Assembly: GCA_903910495.1 (NCBI GenBank)
Contig: CAIVZW010000100.1
Span: 1 to 26,221, forward strand
Reading direction: 5' to 3'
Length of the DNA stretch: 26,221 nt
Source of the DNA: an uncultured beta proteobacterium
GTDB lineage: Bacteria; Pseudomonadota; Gammaproteobacteria; Burkholderiales; Rhodocyclaceae
Part shown: in pieces, positions 7,543 through 15,534 of the stretch
Layout: each line of letters starts with the position of its first letter
How positions within the stretch are numbered: position 1 is the first letter of the stretch
The notes under the pieces: generated by a model
Database searches by the model: none
Told to the model about the DNA's origin: nothing
Seen by the model: only the letters and a program-made list of their open reading frames with translations
Position numbers and translations under genes: made by a program

Positions 7543-7628
7543 CCGTTCGCCCTGAGCCTGCCGAAGGGCCGTTCATGGTTCGATGCCCCGAAGGAAATCC
7601 CCTTGGGGGACAAGCTCACCACAAACGG
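7543..7628. repeat. Dispersed palindromic repeat interrupted by a second palindrome
   Basis: The left arm (about 7543-7565, beginning CCGTTCGCCCTGAGCCTG) pairs imperfectly with the right arm (ending CAAGCTCACCACAAACGG at 7628). These arms belong to a short intergenic repeat that I recall from many beta- and gammaproteobacterial genomes. In the right arm, the expected TTCGA-CAAGCTC junction is split by about 27 extra bases (7584-7610). The extra bases form their own hairpin, CCCC-G-AAGG at about 7586-7594 with CCTTGGGG at 7601-7608. The element fills most of the gap between pap and argA and could also act as an mRNA 3' structure for pap. Confidence 0.75.
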
Positions 7629-7664
7629 ATTTTCCCCAGATTTCGCCTAATGGACAGTCCGGGT

Positions 7665-9176
7665 TTATTTATCCTTGGCCTTCGCTGAAGACTTTTCGGT
7701 ATTTAACGCTTTTTCCAGCCGCTCGCAGATGGTACGCAAAATCTTGACCCGGGCGAAATTCTTGTCATTGGCCTCGACCAGGGTCCACGGTGCAGTACTG
7801 GTACTCGTCCGGTCAACCAGGTCGCACACGGCATCGTGGTAGGCCTTGCTCTTCTTGCGGTTGCGCCAGTCCTCCTCGGTGATCTTGAAGCGCTTGAACT
7901 CGATTTTCTCACGCTCCTTGAAACGCTTCAGTTGTTCCTGGGCGCTGATCTGCAACCAGAACTTGATGACGATTGCCCCATCCTTGTGCAGTTCCTGCTC
8001 GAAATCATTGATCTCGGTATAAGCACGCAACCAGTCCGCTTCGCTGCAAAATCCTTCGACACGCTCAACCAGGACACGACCATACCAGGTGCGGTCAAAA
8101 ATGCTCACCCGGTTAACTCGCGGAATATGCCGCCAGAAACGCCACAGGTAGGGTTGCGCACGTTCCTCCTCGGTGGGTGCCGCAACCGGAACGATCTGGT
8201 ACTGGCGGGCATCGATAGCCGCCGTCACGCGCCGGATGCTGCCGCCCTTGCCCGCCGCATCAGAACCCTCAAAGGCCAGGATCAGCGAGTGTTTCCTGAA
8301 TTCCGGATGGCGCACCAGTTCGGAAAGGCGTCCCTGCCATTTGGCAAGTTGGGTCTCGTAGCTTTTTTTCTCCAGAGTCTGCGTCAGGTCAAGCGCCGTC
8401 AGCACATCCAGATTATCGATTTTCGGCGCCATCGGCGGCGCCACGGGATAGTTCTGGTCGCGCGTATCGGCCAGACGCTTTTGCAGGGCATCGAGAATGA
8501 TCTTGCCGACCGTCAGTGAACGGTAACGGTCGTCCGTTCCCTCGACAACGATCCACGGCGCCCACGGCGTGTTGGTCATGCGCAACACGTGACCCGCCAC
8601 CTCCTGCAACTTGTCGTAGGTCTTCAGGCGCGCCCAGCTTTCCTTGGTCACCCGCCAGGCCGTTCTCGGATCCTTTTCAATGGCTTTCAGACGCTGGCGC
8701 TGCCCGTCCTTGGACAGGTGGAACCAGAACTTGAGAACCAGCGCGCCCTCGTTGACCAGCATGGCCTCGAAACGGTTGATCTGATCCATGCGCTGGTCAA
8801 GATCGCCCTTGTCCAGTTTGCCGCGAATTCGCTCGGCGATCGGATTCGAATACCACGAACCGGCGAAAATCCCGATTCGCCCTTTGGGCGGCAATGCCCG
8901 CCAGAAGCGCCACATGTAGGGACGTTCCTGTTCCTCATCGGTGGGCGTCGAAAAAGCCAGCGTCGAAAGATAGCGCGGGTCCATCCACTCGTAGAGTACG
9001 TTGATCGTTTCGCCCTTGCCCGAACCATCAACCCCGCTGATCAGGATGACCACCGGAAACTTGCCGTTTTCGCGGAAATCAAACTGTGTATCGAGCAGCG
9101 CAGCGCGCAGCTTGGGCTCCTCCTCGCGGAAGGTTTCCTTGTCGATCTCGTGTCCAAGTTCTGCCGATTCAAACAT
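7665..9176 (-). CDS. pap: Polyphosphate:AMP phosphotransferase (two-domain PPK2, class II)
   Basis: This enzyme uses polyphosphate to phosphorylate AMP to ADP, drawing energy from polyphosphate stores. The 503-residue product has two fused PPK2 domains, the class II layout. Walker A loops are GVDGSGKG (about 48-55) and EGSDAAGKGG (about 303-312). Each domain repeats the RPYMWRFWR / QPYLWRFWR segment. The C-terminal domain keeps the FDRTWY lid/Walker B motif, while the N-terminal copy reads FAGSWY and lacks that aspartate, so the C-terminal half is probably the main catalytic one. The ATG at 9176 follows a strong GGAGAGGGGG. An upstream in-frame start at 9200 is inside rsmE and less likely. 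The gene overlaps rsmE by 8 bases, which implies co-transcription. Confidence 0.93.
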   Translation of the reverse strand: MFESAELGHEIDKETFREEEPKLRAALLDTQFDFRENGKFPVVILISGVDGSGKGETINVLYEWMDPRYLSTLAFSTPTDEEQERPYMWRFWRALPPKGRIGIFAGSWYSNPIAERIRGKLDKGDLDQRMDQINRFEAMLVNEGALVLKFWFHLSKDGQRQRLKAIEKDPRTAWRVTKESWARLKTYDKLQEVAGHVLRMTNTPWAPWIVVEGTDDRYRSLTVGKIILDALQKRLADTRDQNYPVAPPMAPKIDNLDVLTALDLTQTLEKKSYETQLAKWQGRLSELVRHPEFRKHSLILAFEGSDAAGKGGSIRRVTAAIDARQYQIVPVAAPTEEERAQPYLWRFWRHIPRVNRVSIFDRTWYGRVLVERVEGFCSEADWLRAYTEINDFEQELHKDGAIVIKFWLQISAQEQLKRFKEREKIEFKRFKITEEDWRNRKKSKAYHDAVCDLVDRTSTSTAPWTLVEANDKNFARVKILRTICERLEKALNTEKSSAKAKDK

Positions 9177-9930
9177 GATCCACCCCCTCTCCGAAGTCAC
9201 CCCACAAACACTGAATAGCCGCCAGAGCAGCCATTCCAGCCGTCTCCGTACGCAACACGCGTGGGCCCAGGCGAATCGGCACGAAGCCGGCCGACTCGGC
9301 CATCTGCGTTTCTTCCGGCGCCAACCCCCCCTCCGCTCCGATCAGCAATTCGACCAACCCTCCCGGAGCAGGTGGCACAATTCTGCTCAAAGGCTGCCCC
9401 GCCCTCGGGTCAAGCATCAAGCGCAACACGCCCTTTGTCGCGGGCCGGCCCAGCCAGTGCTCCAGGACATCGAGCGTCGCCACCTCGGGCAGCGTGTTGC
9501 GCCCGCACTGCTCACAGGCAGAAGCCACTACGCTTCGCCAGTGTTCCACCCGACGTTTCGCGCGTTCACCCTCGAGGCGCACGACACTGCGCCTCGACGC
9601 CACCGGCACGATACGCGCCACGCCCAGTTCGACGGCTTTCTGCACCGTCGTATCCATTTTCTCGCCGGCCTGCAAGGCCTGCACCAAGGTAATTGCCAGC
9701 GGCGCCTCACACTCAAGATCACGCCATTCCAGCACAGCAACGGTCACACCTTCGCGCTCGACAGTACTGATGCGGCAAGCATACTCTCCGCCGGCACCAT
9801 CGAAAAGCACAAGATCATCGTCAACGTGCAAACGCAACACCCGGCACGCGTGTCTCGCCGCATTTTCCGGCAGCATGACGTGCGAACCCACCGACAATGG
9901 CTCCGGGCAGAAAAAACGGGGTGAACTCAT
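9169..9930 (-). CDS. rsmE: 16S rRNA (uracil-1498-N3)-methyltransferase
   Basis: RsmE methylates U1498 of 16S rRNA in the 30S subunit, using S-adenosylmethionine. The 253-residue product has the N-terminal PUA-like region starting PRFFCPEPL, with LPENAARHACRVLRL at about 20-34. The C-terminal SPOUT knot shows IGAEGGLAPEE and LGPRVLRTETA. The usual start MSSPRFF places the ATG at 9930-9928. There is no Shine-Dalgarno sequence, but a perfect TATAAT ends seven bases before the A of the ATG, so the mRNA may be leaderless. Its last 8 bases overlap the start of pap. The pairing with pap may simply share a promoter, with no functional link. Confidence 0.94.
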   Translation of the reverse strand: MSSPRFFCPEPLSVGSHVMLPENAARHACRVLRLHVDDDLVLFDGAGGEYACRISTVEREGVTVAVLEWRDLECEAPLAITLVQALQAGEKMDTTVQKAVELGVARIVPVASRRSVVRLEGERAKRRVEHWRSVVASACEQCGRNTLPEVATLDVLEHWLGRPATKGVLRLMLDPRAGQPLSRIVPPAPGGLVELLIGAEGGLAPEETQMAESAGFVPIRLGPRVLRTETAGMAALAAIQCLWGDFGEGVDHV

Positions 9931-9936
9931 AATGGT

Positions 9937-9942
9937 ATTATA
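9937..9942 (-). promoter_or_regulatory. -10 element directly before rsmE
   Basis: The minus strand reads TATAAT at 9942-9937. Six bases then follow before the rsmE ATG at 9930, so transcription would start at or next to the first base of the start codon. A convincing -35 is not visible (CTACGA at a 17-base spacing). Confidence 0.45.
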
Positions 9943-9985
9943 GGGTTATCTGGCAACCATCGTAGACCACAGGAGTACTGCAGTT

Positions 9986-10537
9986 ATGGCCATTAGCGCG
10001 CCACCTGGCAATTTAGGCTGGAAAGCACCCGATTTTGAACTCACCGACACCTTTGGCGCGTACAAGACGCTGGAAACCCTGCGTGGGCCCAGCGGGTTGG
10101 TGCTGATGTTCATCTGCAACCATTGCCCCTACGTGAAAGCCATCATCGACCGCATCTGCCGTGACGTTGCTGAAATTCAGGCCATGGGTATTGGTGTCGC
10201 CGCCATCATGAGCAACGATACCCACGCCTATCCGGAGGATTCCTTCGCCAATATGCAGAAGATGGCCAAGAGTCTCAACTTTTCCTTTCCTTATCTTTAC
10301 GACCCGACGCAGAATGTCGCTCGCAACTATGGCGCCGTATGCACGCCTGACTTCTACGGCTTCAACCGGGATCTGGAGTTGCAGTATCGCGGTCGCCTCG
10401 ATTCGAGCGAAATTGCCCCGGCCACGTCCGACGCGCGGCGCGAACTTGTCGAAGCCATGCGGCAAATTGCTGCTACCGGCCGTAGTCTCGCCGAACAGGT
10501 CGCTTGTGTAGGCTGCTCGATCAAGTGGAGCAACTGA
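9986..10537 (+). CDS. Thioredoxin-like / AhpC-TSA family redox protein
   Basis: This 183-residue soluble thioredoxin-fold protein is probably a cytosolic thiol peroxidase or disulfide reductase of unknown partner. The domain starts with the redoxin signature APDFELTDTFG (about 14-24). The active-site pair is C44/C47 in ICNHCPYVK, a CNHCPYVK pattern typical of a conserved bacterial subgroup of single-domain redoxins. A further GCSIKW cysteine lies at the C terminus and may be the resolving or metal-binding residue. No signal peptide or membrane anchor is seen, which argues against a ResA/TlpA role. The ATG at 9986 has AGGAG ten bases upstream. It is divergent from rsmE, and 343 bases separate it from glgP. 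Confidence 0.88.
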   Translation: MAISAPPGNLGWKAPDFELTDTFGAYKTLETLRGPSGLVLMFICNHCPYVKAIIDRICRDVAEIQAMGIGVAAIMSNDTHAYPEDSFANMQKMAKSLNFSFPYLYDPTQNVARNYGAVCTPDFYGFNRDLELQYRGRLDSSEIAPATSDARRELVEAMRQIAATGRSLAEQVACVGCSIKWSN

Positions 10538-10880
10538 TCCGCCGTACATAGCCGTACAGGAAGGTGATATCCCGGCTTCCATCGGACGCTTCAACGCTAC
10601 TCAACCCGAACCCTGAGGCTAGACCATTGAAGGCGTCTTGCCATTTGCCTGTCGGCTACTGAATGGACTAGACTTGATTCCATGAATTTGCGTCGGCCTA
10701 GCGTAGGCAACTAACATTGAATGCAACGGAGAAACAACGGCAGGCACTTTGTCACTCGGCGACCACTTGGCTGCCATCCAAACTTGTGTAATGCTGTCCC
10801 CTGTAGCGGCTTTGCCCGATCCCATGCACACTCTGGCTCAAGCCTAAGACGCTGATAAACCTTAGAGGAGTAACTGCCCG
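10538..10880. other. Gene-free leader region of the glycogen breakdown operon
   Basis: This is 343 bases with no gene I can support on either strand. The ribosome binding site for glgP (AGAGGAG at 10864-10870) lies at its right end. I looked for a promoter and found only weak pairs, for example TTGTCA at 10749-10754 with a poor -10. The GCCGTAC element occurs twice near 10541-10556. The length suggests that the operon promoter and any regulator site are here. Confidence 0.5.
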
Positions 10881-13340
10881 ATGTCTGATACAAGAAAAGC
10901 CAAAGCTGACGGAGCAGCCTTTCGCGCCGAAATCGACAACAAGCTGCTCCATTCCGTTGCTGCCGAGCCGGCCACGGCAAATACCAAGGAACTTTATAAA
11001 GCACTCTCGCTGGTCGCACGAAGCCAGCTGGCCCAGCGCTGGGTCGATACGCAGGTCGCCGACCGCAAGAAAAAAACACGTCGCATCTACTACATGTCGA
11101 TGGAATTTCTGATCGGGCGCACGCTGAACAATGCCCTCTCGGCACTTGACCTGCGCGACAAGGCAGAGGCCGCCTTCTCCGATGCCGGCGGCCCTTCACT
11201 GACCGACGTCATCGAATGCGAACCGGATGCGGCACTGGGCAATGGCGGTCTGGGCCGCCTGGCGGCCTGTTTCCTAGACTCGATGGCGACGCTCGAACTG
11301 CCGTCCTGGGGTTATGGCATGCGCTATGAGTATGGCATGTTTGCGCAATCGATCATCAACGGCGGCCAGGTCGAACATCCGGATTCCTGGCTGGTCGACG
11401 GAACCCCTTGGGAATTTCCGCGGCCAGGCACCCACTTCACCGTCCGCTTCGGCGGGACCGCCGAACACCACGGCGAATGGGCTGAATGGAATGCCGCCGA
11501 AGCGGTGGAAGCCCGGGCCTATGACTACGTTATCCCCGGCCACGGGACTGATCGGGTCAGTACCCTGCGCCTCTGGAAGGCAGGCGCACCGGCCCAGATC
11601 GACCTGAATGCCTTCAATTCCGGTGACTACGCCCGCGCCGCCGAATTCAAGAACCGCTTCGAAAACATTTCCTGGGTGCTTTATCCGAATGACAGCACCC
11701 CTGCAGGTCGCGAACTACGCCTGAGGCAGGAGTATTTCTTCGTGGCCGCATCACTGCAGGATATCCTGTTCCACCATCTGGAAGAATATGGCAGCCTGCA
11801 CAATCTGGCCGATCAGGTCGCCATACACCTCAACGATACCCATCCGGCCATCAGCGTCGCCGAACTGATGCGCCTGCTGTGCGACGATTACGGGATGCTC
11901 TGGGCGGATGCCTGGAATCAATGCAAGCGCATTTTCTCCTATACCAATCACACATTGATGCCTGAAGCGCTGGAGGCCTGGCCGGTAGGCCTGATTCACT
12001 TTCTGCTGCCGCGCCACATGCGCATCATCTTCCGCATCAACCAGGAATTCCTCAATGAAGTTTCGCAACGCTTCCCGGGTGACAACGACCTTATCCGCCG
12101 TGTTTCGATAATCGATGACGCGGACGGCAACGAAGACAACAAACGGGTACGCATGGCCTACCTTTCGATCATCGGCAGTCATCGGGTCAATGGCGTATCA
12201 CAATTGCATTCCGACCTGATGGTAAAGACCATTTTTGCCGATTTTTCAAGGCTCTATCCGGATCGATTCCACAACAAGACCAATGGGGTCACGCCGCGTC
12301 GCTGGCTGGCACAAGCCAACCCGGGGCTATCAACCCTGCTTGACGAGCGTCTCGGCAAGGACTGGCGACTCAATCTCGACCGTTTGCAGGGTCTGCGCCC
12401 ATTGGCCGACAACGAAGGATTCCGTACGGCGTTTGCTGCGGCCAAACGCAGCAACAAACTGCGTCTCGCCGATTACATCAAACGCGAGACAGGCGTCGTC
12501 CTCAATCCGGATAGCCTGTTCGACATCCAGGTCAAGCGCATTCACGAATACAAGCGGCAACTGCTCAATGTGCTGCACGTCATCACCCGCTACAACGCCA
12601 TTCTGCACGGTCTTGCCGACAATGCAGCACCGCGCTGCGTGATCTTCGCCGGCAAGGCTGCATCGTCGTACTACATGGCCAAGCAGGTGATCCGCCTGAT
12701 TCACGATGTGGCCACGGTAATCAATAGCGACCCGCGTGCAAATGGGCAACTCAAAGTCGTATTCGTCCCCAATTACGGGGTTTCGGTGGCCGAACTGATC
12801 ATGCCTTCTGCTGATCTTTCCGAACAGATTTCCACTGCGGGAACCGAGGCCTCAGGCACCGGCAACATGAAGTTTTCACTGAATGGCGCACTGACCATCG
12901 GCACCGAAGACGGTGCCAATATCGAGATCCGTGACAACGTGGGCGCTGAAAACATTTTTATTTTCGGCAACAGCACGCCACAGGTCGGAGCCATCCGTAA
13001 ATCCGGTTACGATCCAAGAAGCATTTACCTGAACAACGGGGCGCTCAATGAAACGCTGAACAAGATCGACGGCGGATTCTTCTCGACCAGTGATCGGAAA
13101 CGTTATCACGATATCTTCAACACGCTGGTCAATTATGGCGATCACTACCTGCTACTGGCCGACTATGCCGACTATGTGGCAACGCAGAGCAGAGTCGACA
13201 AACTTTATTTGACCCCAAGCGAGTGGCAACGCAAAGCCATTCTTAACGTCGCCGGCATGGGCAGCTTCTCGTCCGACCGCACCATACGGGATTATGCCGT
13301 CGACACCTGGAACATGGGCTCACTGCTCAAGAAGGGCTGA
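10881..13340 (+). CDS. glgP: Glycogen phosphorylase
   Basis: GlgP removes glucose units from the non-reducing ends of glycogen as glucose-1-phosphate, using inorganic phosphate and pyridoxal phosphate. The 819-residue product is close in length to E. coli GlgP. The PLP lysine is K664 in EASGTGNMKF (662 in E. coli). Other family blocks are YYMSMEFLIGRTLNNAL, GNGGLGRLAACFLDS, HLNDTHPAI and QVKRIHEYKRQLLN. The ATG has a good AGAGGAG. It opens the plus-strand operon glgP-glgB-glgX-malQ, with glgB starting one base after its stop. It needs phosphate as substrate, which ties glycogen use to phosphate status. Confidence 0.97.
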   Translation: MSDTRKAKADGAAFRAEIDNKLLHSVAAEPATANTKELYKALSLVARSQLAQRWVDTQVADRKKKTRRIYYMSMEFLIGRTLNNALSALDLRDKAEAAFSDAGGPSLTDVIECEPDAALGNGGLGRLAACFLDSMATLELPSWGYGMRYEYGMFAQSIINGGQVEHPDSWLVDGTPWEFPRPGTHFTVRFGGTAEHHGEWAEWNAAEAVEARAYDYVIPGHGTDRVSTLRLWKAGAPAQIDLNAFNSGDYARAAEFKNRFENISWVLYPNDSTPAGRELRLRQEYFFVAASLQDILFHHLEEYGSLHNLADQVAIHLNDTHPAISVAELMRLLCDDYGMLWADAWNQCKRIFSYTNHTLMPEALEAWPVGLIHFLLPRHMRIIFRINQEFLNEVSQRFPGDNDLIRRVSIIDDADGNEDNKRVRMAYLSIIGSHRVNGVSQLHSDLMVKTIFADFSRLYPDRFHNKTNGVTPRRWLAQANPGLSTLLDERLGKDWRLNLDRLQGLRPLADNEGFRTAFAAAKRSNKLRLADYIKRETGVVLNPDSLFDIQVKRIHEYKRQLLNVLHVITRYNAILHGLADNAAPRCVIFAGKAASSYYMAKQVIRLIHDVATVINSDPRANGQLKVVFVPNYGVSVAELIMPSADLSEQISTAGTEASGTGNMKFSLNGALTIGTEDGANIEIRDNVGAENIFIFGNSTPQVGAIRKSGYDPRSIYLNNGALNETLNKIDGGFFSTSDRKRYHDIFNTLVNYGDHYLLLADYADYVATQSRVDKLYLTPSEWQRKAILNVAGMGSFSSDRTIRDYAVDTWNMGSLLKKG

Positions 13341-13341
13341 A

Positions 13342-15534
13342 ATGCTTAGCAAAGCTGAAGTTACTTCCCTCTGTCGGGGCGAACACGGCGACCCGTTTGC
13401 CGTACTTGGACTGCACGCCGACGCCAAAGGTCGCCTCTGGTTGCGCAGCCTGCAACCCGGAGCAAACTCGGTATTCGTCATTGATGCCGATAGCGGCAAG
13501 GTACTGATCGAACTGAGTCAGCGCAAAATCGAAGCCCTGGGAGAAAACTCGGGCTTTTTCGAAGCCTCCATTCTCGGCCGCAACAAGCCGTTCGACTATC
13601 GCCTGCGCATCGTCTGGCCCGGCGGAACACAGGAAGTCGACGACCCTTACCGCTTCGCCACTGTGCTTGGCGAACTGGATGTCTGGCTGCTGGCCGAAGG
13701 TTCGCATCTGCGTCCATACGAGCGACTTGGGGCACATTTGCGCGAAATCGACGGCGTCAAGGGAACAGCATTTGCCGTCTGGGCGCCCGACGCCCAGCGC
13801 GTCAGTGTCGTCGGCGGTTTCAACACTTGGGATGGGCGTCGTCACCCCATGCGTCTGCGCCGAGAATGCGGCGTTTGGGAACTCTTTCTGCCTGGCGTTG
13901 CGGAAGGCGCATGCTACAAATACGAAATACGCTCAAGCGATGGCCATGTGCTTCCGCTCAAGGCCGATCCCTATGGCTTTGCCGCCGAGATTCGGCCATC
14001 AACGGCCTCGATCGTCTGTGCCCTGCCCCAGACTGCAACGCGTGCCTCAGTTGCCGCCGGCGGCAAACTGAACGTCCCGGTGTCGATCTACGAAGTTCAC
14101 CTCGGATCGTGGCGGCGTGCCGATGACGGCGGATTTCCGGATTGGCTGCGTATTGCCGCAACATTGATCCCTTACGTCACCGATCTCGGTTTCACGCACC
14201 TTGAGCTTTTGCCGATTTCGGAACACCCCTTTGATGGCTCATGGGGCTATCAGCCGCTAGGCCTTTACGCACCAACTGCACGTTTTGGTTCGCCGCAGGG
14301 TTTTTGTGACTTTGTCTCCGCCTGCCACACGGCCGGACTCGAAGTCATCGTCGATTGGGTACCGGCGCATTTCCCGACCGACGAACATGGTCTCAGCCGT
14401 TTCGACGGAAGACCGCTTTACGAACATGCCGACCCGCGTGAAGGCATGCACCAGGACTGGGGTACGCTGATCTACAACTTCGGCCGGCGCGAGGTATTCA
14501 ATTTCCTGGTCGGCAATGCCCTTTTCTGGATCGAGCATTACGGTGTCGATGGCCTGCGTGTCGATGCCGTGGCCTCGATGCTCTACCGCGACTACAGCCG
14601 CGAAGCCGGGCAGTGGATCCCCAACGTCTATGGTGGCCGGGAAAACCTCGAGGCCGTGCATTTCCTGCGCCGCATGAACGAGGTTCTCGGACAGGAATGC
14701 CCGGGAGCTGCGACCTATGCCGAGGAATCCACAGCCTGGCCATCGGTAAGCCGCCCGCCGTCAATGGGAGGATTGGGCTTCCACTACAAGTGGAACATGG
14801 GCTGGATGCACGATGTTCTGGACTACATGACACACGAACCGATCCATCGCCGCTATCACCACCACCAACTGACATTCGGCCTGCTCTACGCCTTTACCGA
14901 AAATTTCGTCCTGCCCCTGTCGCACGACGAGGTCGTGCATGGCAAAGGCTCACTGATCAGCAAAATGTCCGGCGACTACTGGCAGAAATTCGCCAATCTG
15001 CGCGCGCTCTACGGCTTCATGTGGGGGCATCCGGGCAAGAAACTGCTGTTCATGGGCGGCGAATTTGCCCAGTGGAATGAGTGGGATGATGAGTCATCTC
15101 TGGACTGGAACCTGCTCGATTTCCCTCAGCACGACGGCGTACGCCGCCTGATAAGGGATCTGAACCAGATCTATCGGCGGACACCGTCGCTGCACGAGAT
15201 CGACTTCGACCCGGCCGGATTCGAATGGATTTCGGCCAATGATTCCGACAACTCGGTGCTCGCTTTCCTTCGCCGCGCCCAAGACCGTTCGCGCGTGATG
15301 CTTTGCGTCTGCAATTTCACACCGGTGGTGCGGCACAACTACCGGCTGGGCGCGCCCGGCCCGGGGGTATACCACGAGCGCATCAACACCGACTCTGAGT
15401 ATTATGGAGGCAGCAACATTGGCAACGCCTTCGGCATGGTTGATGCCGAACCGATTCCGGCCCACGGCCGTGAGTGGTCACTCTCACTGACGCTGCCGCC
15501 ACTGGCTACCGTGTTTCTCGAATGGGAACACTAG
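13342..15534 (+). CDS. glgB: 1,4-alpha-glucan branching enzyme
   Basis: GlgB cuts alpha-1,4 chains and re-attaches them through alpha-1,6 links, which makes glycogen branched. The 730-residue product has an N-terminal beta-sandwich domain (about 1-110), a CBM48 domain (FAVWAPDAQRVSVVGGFNTWDG, about 140-160), a GH13 barrel and a C-terminal beta domain. The catalytic triad is D408 in GLRVDAV, E461 in TYAEES and D529 in LSHDEVVHGK, each three residues later than in E. coli. I chose the ATG at 13342 because it starts the family N terminus (MLSKAEVTSLCRGEHGDPF) and has GAAGGG upstream. The in-frame ATG at 13294 lies inside glgP. A branching (synthetic) enzyme encoded in the breakdown operon is noteworthy. 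Confidence 0.97.
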   Translation: MLSKAEVTSLCRGEHGDPFAVLGLHADAKGRLWLRSLQPGANSVFVIDADSGKVLIELSQRKIEALGENSGFFEASILGRNKPFDYRLRIVWPGGTQEVDDPYRFATVLGELDVWLLAEGSHLRPYERLGAHLREIDGVKGTAFAVWAPDAQRVSVVGGFNTWDGRRHPMRLRRECGVWELFLPGVAEGACYKYEIRSSDGHVLPLKADPYGFAAEIRPSTASIVCALPQTATRASVAAGGKLNVPVSIYEVHLGSWRRADDGGFPDWLRIAATLIPYVTDLGFTHLELLPISEHPFDGSWGYQPLGLYAPTARFGSPQGFCDFVSACHTAGLEVIVDWVPAHFPTDEHGLSRFDGRPLYEHADPREGMHQDWGTLIYNFGRREVFNFLVGNALFWIEHYGVDGLRVDAVASMLYRDYSREAGQWIPNVYGGRENLEAVHFLRRMNEVLGQECPGAATYAEESTAWPSVSRPPSMGGLGFHYKWNMGWMHDVLDYMTHEPIHRRYHHHQLTFGLLYAFTENFVLPLSHDEVVHGKGSLISKMSGDYWQKFANLRALYGFMWGHPGKKLLFMGGEFAQWNEWDDESSLDWNLLDFPQHDGVRRLIRDLNQIYRRTPSLHEIDFDPAGFEWISANDSDNSVLAFLRRAQDRSRVMLCVCNFTPVVRHNYRLGAPGPGVYHERINTDSEYYGGSNIGNAFGMVDAEPIPAHGREWSLSLTLPPLATVFLEWEH

